64,000 nt of DNA from Hericium rajendrae (GCA_033439255.1 CM065887.1:124001-188000); one strand, 5' to 3'. Shown: positions 22,824 through 34,390, numbered from the stretch's first letter. Notes: generated by a model from the letters alone, not told the origin. A program made the numbers and translations.

Positions 22824-24497
22824 ACATAAGCAATTTATAAGCAAGAAAAAATCAAAAAAAATCATTCAAGTCTAGGGGCAAATCATCAAATCATCCGAGA
22901 ATAGGCACATACTGAGTAGCATAAAAAATCAGTAAAAATCGTGTTAACATGGCCATTGATAGTACTATTCAGAAACACTTGAGTTATGTTTATAGCTAGA
23001 GAATTGACAGAGATATAGCCAAATTACTGATTCAGACCCCTAGAAGGCAAAAATAAAATCAATCTAGGCAATATACAACAGTTGACAGACTTTCAAGGGC
23101 CACACTTATGTACTTCATAAATGTAAACATAATTTTTGAGAAGTCACATGCAACAGCGAGCCTGACCGGGCTCGCTGTTGCACCATCTGAGAAAAGGACC
23201 AGTGATATGTGGCACTATATATCCTACATAGCTCTGATAGGGCCATAGGAGTCCTCTTTTCTACATAGCTCCTCCATAGTAGTGAAGTAATCTATATAGA
23301 GCTACCATAGCTATCATAGCTATCATAGTATAGAGTATGAGCTATCATAGCTATTATAGCTGCTATAGTATATAATGGCTATCATGGCTATCATAGCTAT
23401 GTCAGCTATGTGGTATATCTCTGTTATCATATCATGTCTAGCTAGTAAGACTACTATCTACTCTATATCACCTCTATCTTGTATGGTGCTTAAGAGTGCT
23501 AAAAATATATTTAAATATTCAGATATATTATAAATCTCAATTTTGTTGCATTTAAAGCATTTAAAGCATCGAAAATTTAAAAGCATTATATTTGAAATAT
23601 TAAACTACAATGCATTTAGTACAAAAGCTACAAGCATCACTATATATCTATAATACACTACAAAGACCAACACTTTAAGATAAGATAACACAATATACAA
23701 AGATAAGATAAGATTCAAAGATAAAAGATAGATATTAAAAGATAAGATAGAACTTACTTCATAAATAAGAAAAAGCGAAAATAATCTAAAGGCAAAGTCA
23801 ACAAATTAGTATACAAGACACAGATATAGAAAAACATAAGACTTACTTAAGATAATAAAAACGAAAATGTAGAAGTCTACAAAGAATAGTAGGGTTAATG
23901 AACAATAAAACAATATAACAACAACATGATAACTTACCGAACATGAGAGAGTTGAGACAGGAGAAGAGAGAGCGATGAAAGACGAGAGATGATAGTGGTA
24001 GGGAAGAGAGAGAGAAAGCGCGTCGCGCACGTCTTATATAGACGTGGCGATTGGAGCGTCAAATGTAGCCTGCCGAGACCGGGCCGGTCGTTGCCGGGCA
24101 TCTCGTCAGAGGCTGGTTATTAGATTCCGTTAAGTAGATTGTGAAAGCAACGAGCATATTGCATAGTAAGTACACGAGTAGCTCATTCATTGTATTCTTA
24201 TCGACTCGTTGTACCTTCTCACTTTTTTTGGGAGTTAATACGATTTTATTTGGTTTGTTAGAGTCGAATCCGCGAGGCGCGGGAGCGGAGTGCTGTGGCT
24301 GAAGCACTCGTCGCGTCGACTTGTTACTCTTGCCCTTATCTCCCTTCCCCCGGTCGTCTTCGTCTTCGTCTCTCTCGCTCTCTCCGTACCTCTCCGCACC
24401 CTCAAGATCTTCAATAAGTCGGGAGGGTCTGTCAGGTGTTCCGAGGACCAACAGGTAAGTAAAAAAAATCTTCTATTGTCTTCTCGTACTAACCACG

Positions 24498-24528
24498 CGA
24501 GTATCGCTCGTTCAACGAGCAATACTCG
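24498..24528. other. Hairpin H2 in X2
   Basis: CGAGTATCGCTCGTT faces AACGAGCAATACTCG around a single c; one mismatch. It follows a GTAAGT word at 24454. Confidence 0.9.
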
Positions 24529-24622
24529 TGTTTTCTCGCGACCGCGTACTACACCCCCTTCGCTTTCGACACCCCGAGCGTGGCCACCCCATCCCCCGAT
24601 GACGCTGTCCGCGTCCGCGTCG

Positions 24623-24653
24623 TGTCTCGTTGCCGTGGCAACGGGGCGCGACG
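24623..24653. other. Hairpin H1 in X2
   Basis: Core stem CGTTGCC/GGCAACG (24628-24643), extended by partial pairing of gtc and gac outside. Same core as the H1 of hAT element II with a compensated base pair. Confidence 0.85.
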
Positions 24654-26178
24654 TCATTCGGCCAGCCTCCTCCGCCCTCGCATCCCACTCAACGACCCTC
24701 GCACGTCCTCAAAAGGTTCGTGCGTATCTCCGCCTCACCAGCCCCTCGCATTACCGGTCCCCCTGCCATGGACAACACGCTCGCGGCCATCTCTTCGACA
24801 TCGCCGACCACCCCTGCCTCGTCAACAACGTGCTGGCGGTCATGGCACGTGGCTGTGCACGTTCGGCCACGCACGTCCGCGAGCGACCCCGCTGCGCGTG
24901 CTTGCCTTCACCATCCACGTCCACGCGAGTACGCGCACGGCCACGCATGAGCACAAGCCCGCGCGAGGTCCCGGCCGCGCGCGCACGCCCAGGACGGCGA
25001 CCACGTCCGCGCCAACTCTCGCACATGACTGCGCGACCATATGAGTCGTCCGCACAAGCCGCGGCTACCACCATGCACGATGCGCAAGCCCGCACATGGC
25101 CCCAACTACGCACGTAGCCCATGCAACAATGCGCGACCCCGCGAGCTTGCGCACGGCCATGCACGGCCAACACATCGGTGGGCAAGCCCAGCACGGCGTG
25201 AGCAAGGGCATGCCAGCGCGACAGCACGCGCCTACCTGCGCACGGCGGTGCACATGTCCCAGACGGCATGCGGCAACGTCAATGCGTGCTTGCCCTCGCA
25301 CGCCGTCGCACGCTCGACAGCGCGCCCTCACCCATGCACTGTCACGAGAGTGCGCGCCTGCCCGTCCACACCCTCATATTCCTTGGATGGCGCGGGCCTG
25401 CGCGCAGTCTCCGACAGTGCACGCATGGCCCCGCGAGCGCGTGCGTATACCCTCCGACGCCTACATCGGCTGTCCGCCCCGCGCCGGTCCCGACATGTCC
25501 CCCGTGCCTGTGCGGCGATCATAATGTGCCTTTGCTGCACCATTGCCATGTCGTTGCTGTGCGGGATGCGAAGTCCATTCCGGGCCTTCATTTACTAAGT
25601 AGTTTAGTGTTAGATTTTGTAGTATCATTGCTTGTAGTAGTTTACAATTGAATATCAGAAGATTTTGACCTGATGTCTTGATTGCCTAGGTGACTTACCA
25701 TAAGGCCTGTAGTAACCATAGTAGCCATAGTTCCTCTTAGTAATTATCATAGTCCTATGTATATGACACCCCTAGCTATAGAGGCTATGACATCCTATAT
25801 ATTTAACACTTGATGCTATAGAGGCTATCATAGGCCCCATAGCTCCACATAGCTGAACAGTCCAAGTTCATAGCTCCCATAGCTCACTGATAGGGCCCAT
25901 AATAGGACTTGCTGCTATATAAAAAACACATTTCTCAGATGACGTGACCATTATTTTGTCATTAGTTCGACTCTTGCTGGTAACAAAGTTTAAAAATAAG
26001 AGATAAGTGTAAAACAATATACTTTGAAGATGGAGATCTTGCAGCATTACAATACTAGTATATTCAATTCTCTATTATCTTATTAATTCTGTGAGAATAA
26101 CACTACAAAGTTAGAACAATTCAAAAGGAATCGTATTGCCGTGCAGAGCATCGGCCCTCTTCCCCCAAGTTCTTGTAT

Positions 26179-27512
26179 CTAAGCATTAGCAAAACCCTTA
26201 AGATGATTGCAATGACTAGAAGCTGTCTTTGCTGAAGCACTAGGAGATACACCAAACTTGAAAATATACAAATACTTAGCCAAATCACCCTTGATAAGCA
26301 TCCACTTCTCTTCTAAAATCTTCAATGCAATCTCAGCATAATCTTTAGTTATACCATCCTGGAGTGATTCAGAAAATTGACCACTAATTCTAGATTGTAG
26401 AATAGCATCATCACCATCAGGATCTGGCTGAAGCCACATAGTCAAAGCTTGCTCCACCTGAGGAAAAATCAGAAAAGCAAAAATAAAAACAAAATAAATT
26501 ATACTGCAGTTGCTACAAGTACCAAAGCACCTACAAGAATGGTTGTCTGCTGGTTCTTCTGAGAAACAGTGTTGAAATAGTTGAAATGAGCATTTGCCAC
26601 TGTGTGCAAGATCATCTGACTCATCCACATGCTGCAAAGGACCTACAAATATAGAAATTAGCAAAATGGCACTCAGAAAAATAAAAATATACCCCAGAAC
26701 CATTTGGTCTCCTCTTGAGCTCTGCAAACATGAAAGATGCAATGAAATTATTATTCTGAGTTGTCATGCTTAGCCAGTATGCAGCAAACACCTCCTTACT
26801 ATGCTTGATCACACTGGCCTTATTGCTAGCCCAGTAAATATCAGACACAGTGTCGATTGCTCTATTGCCAAACTCAGTCCTCTACTCATACATTCTCTGC
26901 TTAAGCTATATCAAATATCATGTTAGCCAAGAAGCACAGAATAAAGATACAACTTACCAAGAGGAAGACATGATTGTGCTTTGAAAAGTCACGAGGATGG
27001 TCAGAGAAGAGCTTGTTCCAGAGTCTCTACACCTTCTGAATAAATTGGAGATCATCCAGGTCCCAGATGTTGCTGCAACATCCCAGATAATCATCCACAT
27101 ACTTCTTGCACCATGTTTTGAGGGTACCAGGTGGCAGAACAGCATTTGTTATCTTGATGTCACCCATCACAATGGCTTCTTCAGCATCAGAACCCTCTTG
27201 CAGAGCAGCATTTTCATTTACAAGAGTATTCTAAAATGGACAAAAATTAATACAATAGCACAGACATCAGATATCACTCACCATATCAGCCTCATGAAGA
27301 TCAATTTGCTCTAAAGGTGTGCTAAAGGTAATATTTGTACAATGTAGGTCCTGTTCATGCCAGTATGTAAGCAAGGTTGCTAAATTGAGTGTTGCAGAGT
27401 GTTTGCCATTGTGTGCCTTAGTCAAACATGATGCTGATGGGTCTGGTGTACAAGGAGAATGCTCAAGAACACCTACATGGAGGGCCTTAAAGCTTGAAGG
27501 ACTGGCACGCAA
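26179..27512 (-). pseudogene. Orphan-family gene remnant (copy 1), multiple nonsense codons
   Basis: Several exons join at canonical sites: a first piece from 27512, then NTLVNENAALQEGSDAEEAI onward, LKQRMYE onward, a segment ending ALVLVATA, and a last exon from VEQALTMWLQ to GFANA with stop at 26179. At least two in-frame TAG codons interrupt it (after LQFIQKV and after RMYE). It shares an arrangement, ALVxVAxAVEQAL, with 37348-38850, so both belong to one large basidiomycete family without known function; I considered DUF6532 but cannot confirm it. The 5' end is cut by S9 at 27515, and R1 copy 3 ends 10 bp after the stop. A membrane-like ORF over 26460-26520 is only translated intron. Confidence 0.6.
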
Positions 27513-27514
27513 TT

Positions 27515-27660
27515 ACGATTTCTTAGAATTGTTTACTCTATACTGCCTTTTCATAGTAAAAACGACACATGAACAATGACCATCCCCATTAGGCAGTTGG
27601 CTTATATAATCACACATCTTCAATCTGACAAGTTTGCAGGTTCAACTCTAGCTCTGATCA
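27515..27660 (+). repeat. tRNA-like retroposon head with hairpin (S9)
   Basis: Hairpin ACGATTTCTTAGAATTGT (decayed), tttactctatactgcc, A-box-like ggcagttggc, B-box-like ggttcaactc. It runs into satellite-type sequence with the shared joint gatttaatgtaacttgatca. Confidence 0.7.
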
Positions 27661-28215
27661 GACTTTGTTGATTTAATGTAACTTGATCAGTTCTCAACCA
27701 ATTCACCTGTTCTCAAATACATCTGGATCTACTCATTTATTGCTTTCTGATAGTATTTCTTGCATCCTGATCTGTGCAGAACTCATAGAGTGCAATGAAT
27801 TCCTACATTTTCTCTTTGCAAGACTTGAATTTGAGCTAACTCAGTCAATTCTCTATCAATTTACTCGTTCACAAGTTTGTCTGAATCTACTCATTCGTAA
27901 CTTTTCAGTCATATCTCATGCATCTCCATCAGCTAAGAACTCGCAGAATGCGAAGTATTTCTTTTTTTTATCTTCTAAAATGCTTGAACTCTGGCTACCT
28001 TGGCCAATTCTCCACTAATTTACTCGTTCTAACATGCATCAGAATCTACTTATTTATAACTTTCTGATGGTACCTCATGCGTCAGAATCGGTACAAAACT
28101 TGCAGAATGCAAATTGTTTCTGCATTTTCCCCTTAGAATGCTTGAACATCAGCTAACTTAATCAGTACTCAGCTGATTCACTTGTTCTCAAATACATCCT
28201 AATCTATCAGAAAGC
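27661..28215 (+). repeat. 158-bp satellite, about 3.5 units
   Basis: Inverse of the 14381-14940 cluster, with the same order of satellite, W and head mirrored: head, satellite, W. Confidence 0.8.
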
Positions 28216-29054
28216 CAGTCTCTAGCACAATTTACTACTTACACAAAGATACAGCCACTTAAATGATACACAGCAAACAAATGTACATACTGTTTATTGA
28301 TAAAATGAGCAAAAGTGCAATTTATCAGTAGCAATGGGTCCTGAGACTCAGTCATGTGATCCTACAAGACCTTGTGCGGCCGAACAAGGTCTTAGTACCT
28401 GATTACATAAGCACAAATTGCTTAGAAAGCCAATACACTGTATTCAGTAATTGCTTTATAGCTCTGCAACAAAGCTATCAATTGCCAAATGGTAACTTGT
28501 GCTCCAACATAATAATGTGTACCTTTCCAGCACAATTTAGAATATGAGAATCAGGTCACTGAAAACAGAGATATTCTTCAGTTTATGTGCTATATCAGCA
28601 AAACAATATTGTCTCCTATCTCAACAATCAATGGTGCTATGATGTTGTACACTGTATTAGGGACGGTCAGAGTGGCCGATTCTGGCCCGATTCCGAGGTT
28701 GATTCATGTTTCGATTCTGTCGTTGATTCTTGTTGCCAGAATCGTGGGAAAGTCAGAATCACTACTCGATGCGAGACCGACTCTGGAGTAGAGGCCGCAG
28801 CGATACCGTCTGAATCACCTCACTGATTCTGCTCCTGAGAGACTTATACAGACATATATTTGGCTTATCTAACTTTATGCTGGAGAATTAAATATCATTT
28901 TGCAAATTTGTGTAATTCCCGGTGCCTGGTATGTGCACGCCAACTGGTTTGAGTTTTCACCCCTGCTGTCCTTCGCTCCCCGACAGCACCCCACAAGTGA
29001 TCTCTCTGTGGCACATATCGTGTCTCTCCTTTGCTATCAGTACGCCTTTGCATC

Positions 29055-30559
29055 ATGGGACGCAAGAAAGCCGCTCCGAAGCCAGATGGCATCAAGGAAG
29101 CTCCGACAAGGAAGTCTCAACGCTCCGCTGGGGACGACAGAAAAAGTGCCGATGAAGCTGATGGTGGCCGTGTCCATGTTGAGTAAGTAGCATATACCTG
29201 TAAGGAGTAGACACTCACCAACATGATGGCCATGCGGCAAATAGATGGGATGATGACTTCTCGAAAACGCTGCTCGCCGCCATCACAGACAACCCTGCTA
29301 TCAAGCAGGGCCTGTTCCCGTCACCTGGAGCCAACGTATCGACTACAAATGGTGGTGGTAAGGGGAAGGCCGAGTTTCATCGCCAGCTAGCAAGCATGAT
29401 GTTTTCTACGCACCCGAAGTTTGCGGACAAGTTTGCCTTGGCCAACACCCCAAAGCTGAAGACAGTCTGGGCTAATAAGATTAAGAATCGGTTGAGAAAG
29501 TCAGTCCATTATGATCAGGACAAGCTGGGCTTTGACTTTACTAACCTTCCCTGGTATTCAGCATGGTAGACACCACGACTGCATACATGGCAGAGTTGGG
29601 CGAGACAGGTTCGGGACTTAGTGAGGAAGATCTCATGCAAGACCCAGATATCGCGAACAGAAGAGGTACGTACTTGATTTTATCCAAGAGCTTGTCTTGA
29701 AAGTCACTGCATCACAGCCGCTATCAACGAGGAATGCCCGTGGTATGAGGACATGCGCGCCCTAATCGCCGAGCGTCCCAATCGGGTACCTACTGGTCTT
29801 GGAAACAGCGCTACTGCTGTCGACGAGTCGGTTATGGCTGGAGACAACGATCCGAGCATGTACGATGAATCTACAGATGATGGAGGGTCCGAAACAGAGG
29901 AGGTCACCGCCAAAGATCAAGACCTGATCGAGGTCGAGGTTTCATCCGATAGCGATGACCATGAGGCGACACTCACCGCAAAATCTGAGCCTGACATCAC
30001 TACCCACACTCTCCCGTCTGCTCCCAACACCGATGTCCCTATCAGCTCTACACCGGCAAAACGCAAGTTGAAGACGGAGGCTGCAAAACTCAAGCCCGCT
30101 GTCATAAATCATTCCGTGGCGAAACCGACGCCGAGGCCCGTGAAGAAAACCAAGGTCGGAGAATTCGCTGATGTTGCCCAAGCGATGGAGACGACGGAGC
30201 AAGAGAAGATCTCGCTCAAAAAGGCAAGGCTTGAACGCGAGAAAGCTAAGATAGAGGAGCGGGCTGCTCAAAGGTCGAAGAAATGGGAGTATAAACAGGA
30301 GAAGCTTCGCGTCCAAGCCACGATCACGAAGTTGAAGATGGAGCAGGCTCATGCGATCGAAATGGCAAAGATGCAGCTGGGCGGCGCTGGCGGAAGCTCT
30401 TCTTCACGTGAGGCATCTGCTGCCATTGCCCAGCCTCCCGGTATGATGTCCATGTTCGATGGGATGTTTGAAGGTGGAGATGCTGGGGCTGATTTTGATG
30501 AAGCTAACACTTTCATGGGCTTCACAGGGTTAACCGGCCATCAGGAAGGTGGGGTATAG
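29055..30559 (+). CDS. Harbinger Myb/SANT-like accessory protein
   Basis: Four exons, 29055-29182, 29245-29499, 29562-29665 and 29718-30559, join in frame to 442 residues without a break. ATG 29055 opens a basic leader (MGRKKAAPKPDG). Residues from about 44 on (WDDDFSKTLLAAITDN, then KTVWANKIKNRLRK) form a Myb/SANT-like fold of the type that lets Harbinger transposase recognise DNA and enter the nucleus. The middle is acidic and low-complexity. The C-terminal part has a long Lys/Glu coiled coil (LEREKAKIEERAAQRSKK) likely used for pairing with the transposase. The next gene of the element is divergently placed at 32011-33823. Family role is established for Harbinger; this protein's role is inferred. 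Confidence 0.85.
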
Positions 30560-30685
30560 CATCTGCAATCCCGAGACTTTAAGTAGCGTACATGATTCAA
30601 AGATATGTACAGAAGAATAAGCAGACATAGAAATGCCCGATATCCTGCATGTCACATGCATGACCTCCTCCTGCCTTGCCTGCCC

Positions 30686-31207
30686 TCATGGCCAGCTGAA
30701 TGCCGCGCGGCGCACGCGCCGTCCATGACAAACTCGTACGCACTCTCCTAGCACTCTACGTCCATGATCTCGGGGCGGCGCAAATCGTCGGCCGTGGATG
30801 ACAGTAACGAGAGCGAGCCTACACGTGCACCTTGAGGTTGTACTCGGCACTGTCCGCATCAAACTGGATGTCCGCCGCGTGCCCGACGACCACGGCGGGA
30901 TATGGCCAGCTGAACACCGCGCGCACGCGCCATCCATGACGAAGTCGTACGCGCTCTCCCAGCATTCTACGTCCGTGATCTCGGGGTGGCGCGCATCGTC
31001 GGCTGTGGGCGACAGCAACGAGGGCGAGCCCGCACGTGCACCTTGAGCTTGTACTCGGTGCTGTCCGTGTCGAACTGGATGTCCGCCGCGTACCCGATGA
31101 CCGTGGTGGGATATGGCCAGCTGAATGCCGTGCGGCGCACGCGCCATCCATGATGAAGTCGTACGCGCTCTCCCAGTGTTCCACGTCCGTGAGAGCGGCG
31201 TGCATTG
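30686..31207 (-). repeat. Tandem 3' copies of the captured GH5 fragment (about 213 bp units)
   Basis: Two full units (about 30686-30899, 30900-31112) and one partial unit (31113-31207). Each reads on the minus strand as ESAYDFIMDGA, then PYPAVVVGHAADIQFD and KVHV, the C-terminal strand module of the GH5 gene next to it. The units differ by point changes and short indels. Confidence 0.85.
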
Positions 31208-31999
31208 TCAGCGCGATGTGTCGAGCATGCGGCGCTGCCAGCTGTAGTCGCCGTTGTGTCTCCCGCCATGTGTCCACCCGTACGCGCGCTGCTGGTCCAT
31301 GTCATATGGGATGCCGATCTCGCCGATGATCTTCGGGTACGCACCGAGGATGTTCGTGTCTGCCTTGAGCTCGCCGAGCCGCTCGCGCAGCGACTTGCGG
31401 ATCGCACGCTCGCCGATCTTCACTGCCTGCAGTGGCGAGCGGTACTTGCCATGCAGCACCTCGAGCGCGTCCGCGTTGAACCAGTTCCGGTGCCGCGTCA
31501 CAAGTGTCAGCCCGTCGTAGTAGTGTGTTGAGTAGCAGCACGGCCCGCGCAGGTCCGCCTCCTCGAGCAGTCGAGCAGCGGTGGCTGCATGAACACGGGC
31601 AGCACGACGAACAGGATCGCCTCGGAGCGTGCCACCTGCACGCGCCACGTACGTCTGCCAGTGCAGGCACCAGAAGTCCGCGATGAACGCCACATCGTGT
31701 GGCTCCTCGTTGCACCTGTCCTCTAGCAGCAGCATCTTGAAGTAGTCCAGCTGCATCACAAACCCCCTCTCGATGTCCCACATGCCGTGCTGCACCCAGA
31801 TGCACTCGCCGAGCGCCCACTCGCCGTCGCCGTCGCACCACCAGCCGTCGCGCGGGTGCACGCCGCCCAGCTCGCCCGCTGCGTCCGCCCACATCTTGCA
31901 GCGCTTGGGGCCGACCGTGACCGAGCCTGGGATCACGGTGGGTAGACCATGGATCCACGGTGCTGCAGTCCATTGGCAGGAGGGGACATCATAGCTCAT
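31208..31999 (-). pseudogene. Captured fragment of a GH5 glycoside hydrolase gene (Egh1/EGCrP2-like)
   Basis: The frame encodes ECIWVQHGMWDIE, DYFKMLLLED, DFWCLHWQ, STHYYDGLTLVTRH and GEIGIPYDMD. These follow the order of fungal GH5_12 ergosteryl-beta-glucosidases, in which the E of the (T/G)E(F/I)GIP motif is the nucleophile. The N-terminal half, with the acid/base motif, is absent, and the C-terminal strand module is tripled at 30686-31207, so this is not a working enzyme. It lies inside the Harbinger element between its two genes and keeps a coding-like frame but no clear start. I infer transduplication of a host gene. Confidence 0.72.
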
Positions 32000-32010
32000 C
32001 CAGAGCTCTC

Positions 32011-33823
32011 TTACTCCGAAGCAGAGCTCTCTTGCATGAAGCGTCGGTGGCGTCTTCGGCGTGCCTCCTTCGCAGCGGCAAGTGCCTCCTTCAGGGCTGT
32101 TCGACGTGCCCGTGCAGCCTGGAGGTTGCGTGATGCACCCCGGGGAAAGACCATGGGTGGGACACCAACTGAGCTATCATCCGATGAGGCCATGCCGGCC
32201 ATGACAAATGGATCGGCGGCAGGGTCAGTGTCTGAATCCTTCTCCTCTGCTTCGCAGCGTAACGCGATGTTGTGGACTGCGACACAACAAACAACCCAGT
32301 ATGTAGCAAACTTATGTGATCTTTCATCACGTATGCTGACGCGAAGGCCTTTGAGGGACTGAAAGCGACCTTTGAGGAAACCAATAGCATGCTCGGAGCG
32401 AATTCGAACCATCGACACATGGTTATTGAAGACTTCGTTTTCACGGAGCTCGCGTTCAGGTGCCTTGTACGGAGCAACAAGCCAGGTCTCGATCTAAAAA
32501 AACACTTGTGAGCACAGAAGACAGCCAGATACACAGAACAAACGCACTGGATATGCCGAGTCACCCCATATCCATTCCCCATCCTTCAGGAGATTTTCAG
32601 TTTCATTCGGGAGTCGTGTTTTTGTCCACGCTGTCGCATCGTGAGTGCTGCCTGTATAACCATATCCGATGTCGATGATTTCGAGGCTTGGAAGAGAGAT
32701 GATCTGCGGGCAAATGAGAAAGACTTAGTTCTGAGTGAGATTCAAAACATACCTGTATGTTGAGGGAGTAATTGCACTTGCGATCGAAATAGCTCTCTCC
32801 GTACCAGTGGGGGCGGTTCGAAAGCGGAACAAGGGTGCCGTCAACGAGGCACCAGCCATCACGCCACGCCTCACAGGAATGCTTTGCCACCCACTGCTTT
32901 GCCTGTTCCTTTTCTCTTCGAGTTGCCCATCGAATAGCTTTCTTCAGGAACTTTTGACGCAAAATGGCCTTCATGACCCGTTGAGTGATAAGCACTATAG
33001 TTCCTTTACCAAACCCTGACCAGTTTGCAACCCGCGTGAGACTGCTCGCATTTCCGTGATGACCGAAACGGAAGAGGACAACTGCTAGCTGGTGCTCGAC
33101 CGGTATCTGTGCGTTGTTGGAGTTGTTAAAGAAGGCCCGATCGTTGACGAGCTCACCAAGAATACGGTCGAAGGTACGTGGTGACACACGGAGTTCCTCC
33201 CGAAAGTGATCAGGCCGCTCAGTCTTTAGCACGGTAAGAACATACGGAAGATATGCAGGCCCACGAGGGTTTTGATCACGAGGGACTTCATATCGGTGAG
33301 CATGCATGTCCTCGACTCTTGTTCGAACTGCACGCGACAGGCGTGTCATGACATCCGGCGTGTCGTCGTCCGAGTCGCTGCTAGATCTATCGTTGTTCTC
33401 GTCATCAGCCTCGGCTCCTGAACTAACCCAGAATTCATCGTCATCGTCCGAGTCATCTGATTCATCATCTGAGTCCATGTCCTCCAATTCTGGCATGTCA
33501 TCAAGTTCCATGTCCGAGAGATCCTCCAGCTCACTAAGGGAAGAGTCGGAGGATGTGTCTGAGTCGAAGACACTTCTGGTACTGTCAGAGGATGTATCCG
33601 AGGTAGGCAAATCTGTGCTGCTGTCGGAGAAGTCAGGGGATGTAAGGGAGACCGAGACCGACATATCATCGTCCGTAGATGTGCCGCCTGCTGGATTTTG
33701 ATGCCGCACTCATGCGAGGAGACGGTCACGTCGTTTTCTATGGATGCTGTATACCCTGGAGAACTGTGAAAAGCTGACAAGAAGGGTGCGGAGGCGAGCT
33801 TGTCGAGTTATCTTGCGGACCAT
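32011..33823 (-). CDS. Harbinger DDE transposase, one nonsense codon near the N-terminus
   Basis: Exons end at 32753 and run 32703-32548 and 32493-32011, with 49- and 54-bp introns. The frame opens at ATG 33823 (MVRKITRQARLRTLLVSF) and meets a TGA at 33712-33710, where CGA is likely ancestral. The next ATG at 33664 (MSVSVSLTSPDF) gives a protein that keeps everything catalytic. An acidic Ser/Asp tract comes first, then the DDE_Tnp_4 core with D in CLVDGTLVPL (about 32850), D in YTGSTHDATAW (about 32650) and E in IRSEHAIGFLKGRF (about 32390). A basic tail ends SSASE. It cuts and joins at the AGGGACGG ends. Confidence 0.85.
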
Positions 33824-34390
33824 GGTGGAGGAGGAAATAGAGGTCAATTTATCATGATTATTCTCGAGAATTTACAGGTATACATGCATGACATAAGTCG
33901 AGAAAAATCAGTAAGGACAAGAGAATCGGATGTAAGAATCAACGAAAGAATCTGGGATGGTCAGAGTGCAAAGTAGATTCCGGCCGATTCTGTGTAGTGA
34001 AACAGCGACAGGAATCAGATGGGAATCAACTTCGGAATCGGGCCAGAATCGGCCACTCTGACCATCCCTATTGTTAGAAAGTTATTGTAAATCTGAGTTC
34101 AAGTCCTCATACATCATGATTGATGCAGTATTAGCAGAGCTATAAAGCAATCAGTCTGCCACATCGAACCAGAAATATAGTCCAATAGGTCAGCATTTTG
34201 TCATGCTATTTTGTTGTTTATGACACTATTCTAGAGCTATTGTAAATCTGATTCTAATAAGCTTTAATTCATTCTAATTGATGTGGTATTGAGAGAGCTA
34301 TGGCCTGATCTCTATGCCACATCATCAGAAGATATTCAGAAAGTTGGTGATGGCCCCACACCATCCATCAGTAAACCTGAAAATTTTTGA

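Larger units (their letters stand above)
23184..25941. mobile_element. GC-rich element X2 inserted in R1 copy 3
   Basis: Perfect 11-bp inverted ends CATCTGAGAAA, with AC duplicated on both sides (23182-23183, 25942-25943). The outer 500 bp hold ctatcatag words, then an AT-rich part (23480-23900), then a GC-rich part (about 24000-25560) with hairpins H2 and H1 and a degenerate minisatellite rich in cgcacggccatgc words. Open frames of up to 275 codons over 24290-25117 overlap in several frames and both strands and look like products of composition. No transposase is seen, so it is non-autonomous. Confidence 0.85.
21923..26169 (+). repeat. R1 repeat, copy 3, split by element X2
   Basis: R1 sequence runs 21923-23183 and resumes 25942-26169. 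It has the second type of tRNA-like head (ggttgtaggttcgattctgg, 22030-22049). Hairpins are at 22438-22476 and 22737-22823; the third hairpin is cut by X2 at its 3' arm. TT lies at both borders. Confidence 0.9.
28659..34069. mobile_element. PIF/Harbinger transposon with two genes and captured host sequence
   Basis: Inverted ends start AGGGACGGTCAGAGTGGCCG at 28659 and AGGGATGGTCAGAGTGGCCG (reverse strand) at 34069, extending about 40 bp. The 3-bp target ATT is duplicated (28656-28658, 34070-34072), and the empty site survives in W copy 1. It encodes a Myb/SANT-like protein on the plus strand and a DDE_Tnp_4-type transposase on the minus strand, the usual two-gene Harbinger set. Between them lies a GH5 gene fragment. 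At 5.4 kb it is longer than a simple two-gene element because of that cargo. Nearly complete, and perhaps recently active. Confidence 0.93.
28216..34390 (-). repeat. W repeat, copy 2, split by the Harbinger element
   Basis: W sequence occupies 28216-28658 and 34070-34390. The hairpin at 28366-28393 is the mirror of 14209-14236. The joint in W copy 1 (near 13947) is uninterrupted and shows the original target. Confidence 0.75.

Noticed and set aside
24290-25598. Long open frames (up to 275 codons) in the GC-rich core of X2
   Set aside because: They overlap on both strands in several frames, have Arg/Pro/Ala/His-rich low-complexity products and no domain; GC-rich repeats lack stop codons by composition.
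26460-26700. Membrane protein suggested by a hydrophobic stretch
   Set aside because: The hydrophobic residues come from translated introns; the spliced exons are soluble in character.
31204-31686. Plus-strand frames opposite the GH5 fragment
   Set aside because: The minus strand has the recognisable GH5 motifs; the plus-strand frames are shadows.
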